This document shows, in pieces, positions 55,768 to 64,000 of a DNA stretch of 64,000 nt. Position numbers and translations under genes: made by a program. The DNA comes from Adiantum capillus-veneris (Eukaryota; Streptophyta; Polypodiopsida; Polypodiales; Pteridaceae), in NCBI GenBank assembly GCA_014529385.2, contig CM043953.1:65364372-65428371 (forward strand), given 5' to 3'. Within the stretch, counting starts at the first letter, position 1. The number at the start of each line of letters is the position of its first letter. The notes under the pieces are model-generated. The model had not been told where the DNA came from, ran no database searches, and was given only the letters and a program-made list of their open reading frames with translations.

Positions 55768-57276
55768 AATTTTATCTTTTTCTACCATCAAGAATGCCTT
55801 TCTCTTGAGCTCACATCCATGACTCAAACATAAAAGGAAAACCCGCCATATTTTGATATTCAAAAATCCTATCTTGGTTTGTTAGCTTGTAAAATAGGAT
55901 TATCAATAAGCTTAATGAGGGGCTTACAACCTATAAATAAGCCCCTCTCCTTCCTTGTAAATCATCTCTCACATAGCACCTTAACACTGTATGCATGAGG
56001 AGAGATTATATGTAGTCACTATATTGTGATTTTCACACATTGGTGCACTAGTTTTTTTTATGCTACACATTACAAATGAGAGAGTGTGAGTGCCACATCT
56101 CAAGATCATTGTTGTACATGCTCTTCCATTGTCAAAAAAATTGAGGTTTGGTGCTTCAAAGTCATGATTTGGCTTTCAAATCTTCCTCTATCCACTTGTG
56201 CAACATGGTTTGATGAATTGAATGTGATTTGCATCTTTAAAATTGTGTCACTTGAGCTTGTTGTGAAAGTGGTTCAACATGCTTTCATTGCCTAATTTTG
56301 TCCATTGTAAGAGGGTAGAGTGGTGAGAGGTCTCCCGCAACCCTAAGCCAATGAGTGTGTGATGGGAATGTTTAGCATTCACCAAGCATCAATGTAGTTT
56401 GCATGTAAACTCTATGATAGCTTTGCAAAGAACAACATCAGTGTGAAAGTGGTAAACCAAGTATTGTACAAGCTCCATTCCTTTGTCTCTACCCTATGTT
56501 CTACATCTTTCTTGCTCCCCTTGATGCATGTGTTTACGTACGATTGTTTATGTGTGTTTTGTTGTGCCTCTTCTCGATCATGAAAAAAACTCTCTTGCAT
56601 CCTATTTTGCTTCCATAACTAGGTGGTGTCCCTTTTCTTGTTTGGGTTTGGCTATGGGTTTGTTGTTGTTTTTTGTGCTTGGGGTTGCCGTGAGCAGCAC
56701 AAGAGCTTTAAGGAGTTTTTAAAGGTCACTTCTCTTGTCACCCACCCCGGACAGCCTCATTAGATATCTCAAAAGTATCTTCAATGCAATAAGAGGAAGA
56801 TCAACCTTTTCCTTGGAGAAGTTGGAATGAAAGGAAAAGAAATTTGGATAGCTCAAATTCTATAAGTATTATTTCAAGGAAGGATATCTTTTTTAGATCT
56901 CTCTTGCTTTGTTCATGGGAACAAGGAATGAACTTATTATCATAGACAACAAGCTACCGGAAATTGAAACCAAATGTTGGTACTTACACATGAAAGTCTT
57001 CATATATGCACTACCAATACAAAAAAAGGAATTGTTTAAATAAAAGTAAACTTTCTTATTTTCATCTTCTTTGAATAATGCAACATTCCATAGATCAAGG
57101 GAGTCTTCCATCATAGAGGATGAGGAGGGGGCCAAGGAAATTGATGGAGAAGCTCTCCCCAACGTGGTGATTTCAAGACTTTTTTGCACTACCCTAAACT
57201 CCACCTCTATTAAGAGCATTGTGGCACATTCATCTATATTCTTGCATGCCATTGCTAGTGCCTATGATGGTTGAAC

Positions 57277-57278
<2 letters not shown>
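55761..57278. other. Mostly non-coding; TATA-box-like site
   Basis: No gene is recognised. CCTATAAATAAGCCCCTC at about 55931-55948 is a good TATA-box match followed by pyrimidine-rich sequence, suggesting a promoter or LTR on the plus strand. A minus-strand open frame at 57252-56893 is unrecognised. Confidence 0.35.
55934..55941 (+). promoter_or_regulatory. Candidate TATA box
   Basis: TATAAATA within CCTATAAATAAGCCCC. No downstream gene is recognised, so its role is uncertain. Confidence 0.35.

Positions 57279-57325
<47 letters not shown>
57279..57325. repeat. (CT)n microsatellite
   Basis: An uninterrupted run of about 23 units, read directly, with no LINE 3' block beside it. Confidence 0.95.
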
Positions 57326-57328
<3 letters not shown>

Positions 57329-57610
57329 GGTTTTACTTGTCTGTGCATGGAAAAGCGACATAATTAATTAAGAATGAGCACAAAAAAATAAATTTGGAAA
57401 TAGCTTGCCTACTTGCTTGTCATGGGTTGTCTTCTTCGTATTGGTGGCATCAAGGTGCTAACCCTTGGCTATGAAAGGCATGCACCAACTGTTGGGATGC
57501 TGGTTTTTATCGCATCTCTTGTGAGAACAACTCTCCACCTAGGATTGTGATGTGTCAACAAGTCAGCTGATAGCATGTGGTTACTTTCCACTTAAGATAA
57601 TGATGTATAT

Positions 57611-57910
57611 GTGAGAAACATTACTAAGGGGTGTTGTTCCTCATCCCTTAGCTTGGTAAGGCCCACTACGGTGGTCGGCTATGATTGACATCATATGGTA
57701 ATAGTTGAGAGGTTTTCTTGGGAGCATTGTTCTAGCTACTGGTTTTTTATAACTACTCTGCAAAAACCGTTTATTTTATTATTCATAACAAGTTGCAGGT
57801 ACATGTTGTTCAAAACATACCTGGGGGAGAAAGGGATTTTGAACCCGATATTTTACTATTTTTTACTTACTAATGATGAGCCGGTATTTTACTATTTTTT
57901 ACTTGCTAAT
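57611..57910 (+). repeat. Left direct repeat flanking the divergent RT element
   Basis: It starts GTGAGAAACATTACTAAGGG and is closely similar to 63739-64000, in the same orientation and 6128 bp away. Shared blocks include GGGTGTTGTTCCTCATCC, GGTAAGGCCCACTACGGTGG, TTGACATCATATGGTAATAG and the end GGTATTTTACTATTTTTTAC. Part of the repeat is itself duplicated inside: the TTGTTCCT...GGTAAGGCCCACTA block recurs near 58033-58105. Confidence 0.9.
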
Positions 57911-59871
57911 GATGACGATACATAAACACATGGTTGGAAAAAGTATTGGGTGGCATAACCTGCCACTTAGCCTGGTAAGAACCACTATATGGATGGCTTT
58001 GCTTAACAGATGGTGGCACTAATGTGGATTGTTGTTCCTTATTGCTTAGCCGGGTAAGGCCCACTATGTGGGTTGGCTAGGCTTGATGGTATATGGTAAT
58101 AGTTGTATGTGCTAGCAAGCATGTGCTAGGATATGATCCTGCTACTGCTTTCGGTGGCTTTGCATAAAATTGACCATTGGTTGGAGGTTATTGAGTACTG
58201 CCACTTGGCTTGTTGGATACTATAACCCGTTATTTCTTTGGAAAAAATAATGGAACATACTGTTAGATTTTTTTATTGGAACATATTGCTTACTGGTTTT
58301 TTGACTTAATAATGGTACTAGTTGTTTTTCTTTCACTTAGCGCATGAACTATTGGCAAACAATGGGGTTTTTTGGCCCGATTGCGTACTGACTTTCTGAG
58401 ATAATAGTTGTTCAATGGATTATTTTGGGTGGGGTCCTCTCGGCTGCATACTACCACTAGACTTGGTGGTTTACTGGTTTTTTTGGGGTAATGATATACT
58501 GTTTTAGCATTCATATGGACGGACTTGAAAAAGGCACATAAAAACATTTATTTCTTTTATTTTTTCGAGCACCCGGTCTGGCTAGATACCGTGTTTATAG
58601 TTAAAGTTCATTGCTACTTGGCTTACTCAAGAGGTAAGGAAGGTAAGTGATATACAAACTTGAGGAGAGAGAATTCCATAAACCTTAATTGGGGATAAAC
58701 TTTATCTATCGTAAATAATCAAAAAATTGTTTGATATTCTTAAATGAAAATTTTCTTTAGGCTCCTTTTGCTTTATGGTAAGTGAAAATGGAGCTTCATC
58801 AAAAAACAGAGGGTTAATTGATATAAATGAGGAGATGATTCACTTGGATTAGAAGGTGGAATGGCCTTCTAAACAGAATAAATACCTTAAACTTTGTATG
58901 ATTAAAACTTTTTCTGGAATATAAATACTTTGGACTAGGCTTGAAAGTTTTTTTTTAGAAACTTTTTTAGATGGACATGGATAACAACTAGTATAGTTCA
59001 TTTGATACCTGTAAAACACATCCAAGGCTAACATATCTGTTGTCTTGTTTGGATGGATGCAGGTAAGGACTTTATCTTATCTTGGAAGGTTTTTTTGGCT
59101 TTAAGCAGTTGTCCATACATGATTACACATACATGTACGACAAGGGAAGTACTTTTGATATCTGTATACTAGAATGAGGCTTCATTCATATAAATATTGT
59201 CCAAAGATAATTCTAAGACTGAGTTATTTTTGTACTTATCATTCCTTCTCTCTGGAGCCAGAGCTGTCTTTTGAATGTAAAAATTCAATTATGTCTTATC
59301 ATTTATGTTAAAAGAACTATACATACGTCCTAAACATAAGGTTTTTCCATTCTTATGGGGAAACCAGAACGCTGGCTATAGAAAGTAGTTATGAAACTTA
59401 GTTCTAAGTTGGACTCATAGTCTGTAAACCCTTGACCGAATGAATGGTGCTAGGTGGCCCTTCATAGACTATTTTTCTGGTCTCCTAGTCACGGCTATTA
59501 TAATCTCTGACTTTGCCAGTTTAAGGATTGTAGGCCCAATCTACAAGACTAATCTTATGTTTATATATTTCCTTTAAGGATCACAAACACTTTAGAATTA
59601 CAGCCCGCATGAAAGTAAAACACAACCCTAAGAATCATACAAACATTCTAGAGCAGATTAAGTTTTACCTAAAAGACCATACTCCAAAAAATGCCTTAAC
59701 AGTTAGAACCCGACCTTTTCTGGCAAGAAAAGCCAAAAATTGTATTTCTTACTACAATAAGTAGTCATAGCCTCATTAACTTTTTTGTATATTGCAGACT
59801 CTTGCTCTCTCGCAAGGCTTGGAATTATCCTCTGAACCCCTCTCTGTGGCACATCTCTTGTCCTTAGATGT
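57911..59871 (+). other. Non-coding leader of the divergent RT element
   Basis: Contains the degenerate subrepeat at 58033-58105 and T-rich sequence, with no recognisable gene. A splice-acceptor-like TTTTTGTATATTGCAG at about 59784-59799 precedes the first coding frame, so an intron in the 5' leader is possible. Confidence 0.4.
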
Positions 59872-61023
59872 ATGAGCAACTTGGATGCTTTTGAACTAAT
59901 TTATGACTCGGCTCTTGCCTCAGACAAAAAGATGTCTATCTTACACATGTTATCTTTTAATGATTGGGTCAAAATTTTGGCTACCTTGGACAAGGATTCC
60001 AAAGATGGTGTTAATTTGATTTCCCAATGCATAGCCCAGCTTCCTATACTCTCTGTACAATATCAACAGGAGCTTGCCCTATTCTCATCCTCTAGGGCTG
60101 ATCTGTCTAACTTTTTGAAAAAACTATGCGGCCTCATTCCTTCTTTTATAAGTACCTTGGCTACTCCAACTATCCCTCAAACATGTGGTATCTGTTGTAG
60201 GGATAGTGCTACTCTGGAAGCCGTCAAAGAATTTCATAGTAATATTTGCTCCCTCAATGACTCTAACCTCTTAGAAATGGTACCAAAAATCTCTAAAGTA
60301 TTTCCTTCTCTACCTGTTAGGCAGAGTGAAATTGAATCTTTTGGGGTGGACCATCAGCTCTGGGTCTTATCTAACAAAGCCTTTTTTAGCACCAATTCTA
60401 AGTGAAACCTGGGTTTACCTTGCTAACCTCCCTGCCACTACTGTTGACATCCGTACAAAGGGAAACATGGAGTTTGCCAAAAGTAACCCTGACCTCTACA
60501 CAGAATCCATTTGGAATGTTTTTTGGCCTTATGTTAAATGTGCCTGTAAATTTCTTGACCCTAAAGATCCATACGAATCCAACATCATGTGGTTTGATCA
60601 TGCCTTTTGGTTTATTCTCAACCATCTAGACCTACGCTTCCCCGGAAAACCCGTGGACTTTCATCTCTCCCTTATTTGCTCTTGGTTAGGTGGCCAAGCA
60701 AAACAGACAGTAATAATTGCTCAAATTGCTTTTAACATCTTTCGTGGGCTAATGCTGTATATTTTGAAGGAATAAAGTCTGATGAACCTGGGATCTATCT
60801 AACCACTTATGCCAATTACAAAGGTGTAAAGATTATCACTAGCTTACTCAAGCCTTGTATTGATGAAGATGACTCCCCTTCTCTAAAAAGACCCAATTCT
60901 CTTGCTACTCCCAACTCTTTTTCTTTTCTGACACCTAGCTCTTTATCTAATCGAGGGAAATCTCGTAGCTACACTAGGGGAAGAGGCACGAACACCCAAA
61001 TCAAGAACTTTCTTGAATTATAA
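59872..61023 (+). pseudogene. Upstream ORF of the divergent RT element
   Basis: A 177-codon frame from the ATG at 59872 (no stop until 60405) continues after a frameshift near 60400 to about 60775. After another shift near 60740 it reaches the TAA at 61021-61023. It has no recognised domain. Notable features are CGICCRDSATLEA (about 60190), an amphipathic segment near 60620-60760 (LDLRFPGKPVDFHLSLIC) and a Ser/Arg-rich basic end (RGKSRSYTRGRGTN). The basic tail could bind nucleic acid, so a gag-like role is plausible but inferred. Confidence 0.45.
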
Positions 61024-61029
61024 TCATTG

Positions 61030-62964
61030 GTGAACATGCGAGTTGTTGTGAGCCTATGTGGAAGGAGGTTTCTCAACAAAAAAGTTCCAAGCCAAGACTT
61101 TATTTACGTACACCATCTCTTCAAAATGAGCTTCTCGACTGGGTACACCCTACATCCCTTTTTTGTGAGTGCTTTGACCTACTTTTTGGCAATCACAAAC
61201 TACTGGACAATGTACTTATTGGCTGGAAATATCAAAAGGCCATTAAAATTTTGGTCTACAGTAATGATTTTCTTTGACATAACTCGGTCCCTGAATGTAT
61301 TTGCAAACAGTTTATCACATTTTGCAAAGACTTTGATACATATGGTATGCATGTTTGTACTTGTGATCTTAGGATCATTGAAAATATCAAAGCCTGGAAA
61401 ATCTTGGCCAATGGGCTTAATCACATACCTAACTTTCCTAAGAACCCATATCTCGCTCTATAAGCTTTACTTAGCTGCTTAATTGACCTTGTCAATTCTC
61501 TCCGACTGGAGAAGAAAGTCCTACTGAATATTGACAAGAATAATGTTTTTTCCAACGAATCTCACAAATACCTAGGAAATGGTTATCTACACATAATTCC
61601 TGGATAACACCACAACTTGCTTATGAATTTCAAAGAGTCAAAGAAGTGGTTCATAGTTGGTTTGGATAAAAGCTCTGATTGTCCCACTCTTATTTGCTAA
61701 AACTTAGCTTGGAAAGCTGCTCACTCTCGGATATCCGAGAAGGAATTCACAAGAATTAATACATCTCTACAAAGAGTTACCAGTAACATCTTGAGACACT
61801 TAGAGAATTTGGGATATTCTCTTCAGGACACTAAGCTGCCAGTACTTTTTCCTACCTATAAGATTCATAAAGGTAAATTCAGATGAATATCGGATGCTTC
61901 GAATGGCATCTTTACAAATGTCACTAAAGAAATCACTCTTTCTCTTGACCTTATATTAGCAGAATTTGAACTTATATGTGCCTCTAAACAAAATATCTGC
62001 CATAACTTTCTACAAATACAATACAATCCCTTCTGGATAACAAAAAACTCTATCGAGGTTTCTCTTAACTTCCCTAAAAAAATTTCCTATCTTTTTACAA
62101 CAGATATTACTCAGTGTTATGAGATAGAAGGTGATCTTGGGCTTAACGATGTATTATTACTGGTTATCAAACTAGCTTTTATTAATGCTAGAAAAGGGGT
62201 TTTTTCTACATATCTCTTTCCAAAAAACCTAGATGGTTAAAATGGACACACTCATCCCACCCTTGCACTTCAATGAAGAGAAATTATGTCTCTACATATC
62301 ATGGTTACTTGATAATTGTACCATTCTCTCTGGAGGGCATTGTTTTAACCAAACCCTTGGCATCCCCATGGGGTTCTCCGGCTCCCCGCTTATGTGTAAC
62401 ATATACCTTGCTTTCTCCAAATACAAGTGGTTTCTCAGAGCCATGGGAGATAAAAGTGATAAACTTTCACTATTCAGACGCACTTACAGGTATATGGATG
62501 ACAAACTGAGCATCAACAACAAGGTTTTTTTGAAAGAGATCTGTCATATATATCCTAAGTGCTTAAAAATTGAACCAACTTCTTTACAAGGGTTCACAAC
62601 ACCTAATGGATTTTTTTGCGCTTCAGTACAATTCCTTAACTTTTCTATTTCTCTTCATATACCCTGTGTCAAAGAGTATGACCAAAAATTTATATGGAAG
62701 AGAAATCTTCTAAAGCTTCCACCTTTTGAGTTCATAAAAAGAAATAGTAATAGGCCCTGCAAAGTGGCTCTTAGCACTTGTATCAGCCTCTATTCTTTCA
62801 ACTACCTCCTTGCTTGGGAAGATATTAAGGTACTTATAAAAAAGTATTGCCTTAATGGCTTCAATAGATACGACGTAATTGATAAAAATATATTATCACT
62901 TACTCAATATGATTGGCCTGAATTACACTTTAACCTTGATATTATCATCTCTCTAATAAGGTAG
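61030..62964 (+). pseudogene. Divergent reverse transcriptase (YMDD)
   Basis: Read over a few frameshifts and stops, the frame shows KWFIVGLDKSSDCPTLIC (about 61640-61700) and LPVLFPTYKIHKGKFR (about 61838-61885). The putative motif A, YLFTTDITQCYEI, follows at about 62090-62130. The last 243 codons (62233-62964) are uninterrupted and contain LGIPMGFSGSPLMCN (62356-62400) and the catalytic YRYMDD (62485-62502). A long C-terminal part follows (RNSNRPCKVALSTCISL near 62740-62790). KIHK and the spacing recall Penelope/telomerase-like enzymes, but the GIPMGFSGSP box and C-terminus differ from PLE-1. No integrase, RNase H or endonuclease is visible. Clade uncertain; possibly undescribed. Confidence 0.7.
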
Positions 62965-63031
62965 TAGGCCCATTCACAATCGGCCTACTATCGACCCATT
63001 GTGTTTGGTGCCTGGGAAGGACAGGGCGGGT

Positions 63032-63085
<54 letters not shown>

Positions 63086-63738
63086 CATTACTTGCCTGCA
63101 ATTTTTCAGCTTAAAATTAGGCTATAATAAACCATAGATTGTCAACACTCTGGCTTTGAAAAGTCCCACACCTTTTTACTAGATGGCTATCCATTGTGGA
63201 ATAGAACCCTTAAAATGTTGTGATGGTTACAAAGCCCTTAGTTGGCAAACAAACGTGGTTAAAATATTACTTACTACCCTCATTTACTATGCCGTGAGGC
63301 GCTATGGTGGCTATGTTGTGCCGGACCACATCACAGGCAGCTACTCATCCTCGAGTCCCCAGGAGGTGCTCGTTCTACTCAGTAAGCTCTGCAAGCAACT
63401 AGCCATGAGATGCCAGCCTTCCTTCTTCTATTTAAGAGGTGAGGATGCATTCTGCCCCTCACTTAGCTTTGTGTGTGTTCTACTTGTGTTAAGTGTGAGG
63501 ACTATGTGTTTTATCCCTACTGCACCAAACATGGAGTTTACAACACAACCAACTCAGGTTGGCCACTAAGTTTAGCATTAAGGGTCTCATTTCTGTCTTT
63601 TTTTTCTTGATATAAATGGTAAGCACTATCACGTAAAAATCTTGATAAAGGTTAATGTTTGTGTTGGCTATACTTAGCAATACATGATAAAATGTGGATG
63701 GCTGGTATGGACCATAGTGTGGTTAGCTTGGTTTCACA
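62965..63738 (+). other. 3' region of the RT element with (CA)n and TATA-like site
   Basis: Non-coding sequence between the RT stop and the right direct repeat. It contains a (CA)n run (63032-63083) and CTATTTAAGAGG at about 63428, which could be a TATA-type promoter element. A 128-codon open frame at 63183-63569 has no recognised motif and is not supported. Confidence 0.4.
63032..63083. repeat. (CA)n microsatellite
   Basis: An uninterrupted run of about 26 units, 65 bp after the RT stop codon. Confidence 0.95.
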
Positions 63739-64000
63739 GTGAGAAACATTACTGAGGGGTGTTGTTCCTCATCCGTTAGCCTGGTAAGGCCCACTACGGT
63801 GGTCGGATATGATTGACATCATATGGTAATAGTTGAAACGTTTTTTTGGGGGCATGACTATGTATTGCTACTGGTTTTTTAGCTGCTCTGTGAAAGCTGT
63901 TCATTTTATTGTTCATGACAAGTTGCAGGTACATATTGTTTAAAAAATTCTTGGGGGATAAAGGGGTTTTTAACCCGGTATTTTACTATTTTATACTTGC
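63739..64000 (+). repeat. Right direct repeat of the divergent RT element (cut by window end)
   Basis: Closely similar to 57611-57910 and in the same orientation. It runs to the end of the window, so neither its full length nor the element's right boundary can be seen. It may be an LTR-like repeat or the start of a tandem second copy. Confidence 0.9.

Noticed and set aside
63183-63569. 128-codon plus-strand frame
   Set aside because: No domain or splice support, and it lies in the non-coding gap between the RT stop and the right direct repeat.

Overview
This window is nuclear DNA from a eukaryote, most likely a land plant with a large, transposon-rich genome. The evidence is plant-type Ty1/copia and hAT elements, LINEs, a Penelope-like element, long (CT)n/(GA)n tracts and spliced exons with GT-AG introns. 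Penelope-like elements are uncommon in flowering plants, so a fern, lycophyte, moss or gymnosperm is more likely, but the sequence does not settle the species. I see no operons, tRNAs, rRNAs or CRISPR arrays. Almost everything recognisable is mobile DNA; one candidate host gene runs through it.

Layout. 1-1183: 3' part of a LINE ending in a (CT)n tail. 1353-4700: two nested, decayed copia elements on the minus strand. 5420-6439: a second LINE copy, cut off by an internally deleted hAT element (6440-8957). 8958-14915: an L1-type LINE remnant split by a complete hAT element (9276-13270). That hAT has a perfect 8-bp target duplication and a five-exon transposase gene that reads open for 834 codons; it is the best-preserved gene here. 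14920-15537: copia leader, primer-binding site and 5' LTR. 15927-16176: two candidate host-gene exons. 16756-22012: two LINE copies head to tail. 22013-28315: a third LINE in the same series, split by a 5'-truncated copia element. 28300-36560: short LTR elements of one family, one LTR carrying a nested hAT (29720-33270). 38790-39556: two more host-gene exons in matching phase. 40052-41340: three 5'-truncated LINE ends. 41850-45830: Penelope-like element, minus strand. 45830-57600: mostly unrecognised, AT-rich, decayed sequence containing one LTR with a primer-binding site. 57611-64000: a divergent reverse-transcriptase element whose coding region lies between two direct repeats 6128 bp apart.

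How the parts relate. The host-gene exons at 15.9-16.2 kb and 38.8-39.6 kb are all on the plus strand and join without a frame break. They could form one gene with a roughly 22.6-kb intron filled by LINEs, copia, hAT and LTR elements. The insertion order can be read from target duplications and interruptions: L1 before hAT-2, LTR family before hAT-3, LINE-5 before copia X3. Only the hAT-2 transposase looks intact. All other transposon genes are broken by stops, frameshifts or deletions and are annotated as remnants. The two most unusual items are the divergent reverse-transcriptase element at the right end and the LINE family that carries simple-repeat tails and stacks head to tail.
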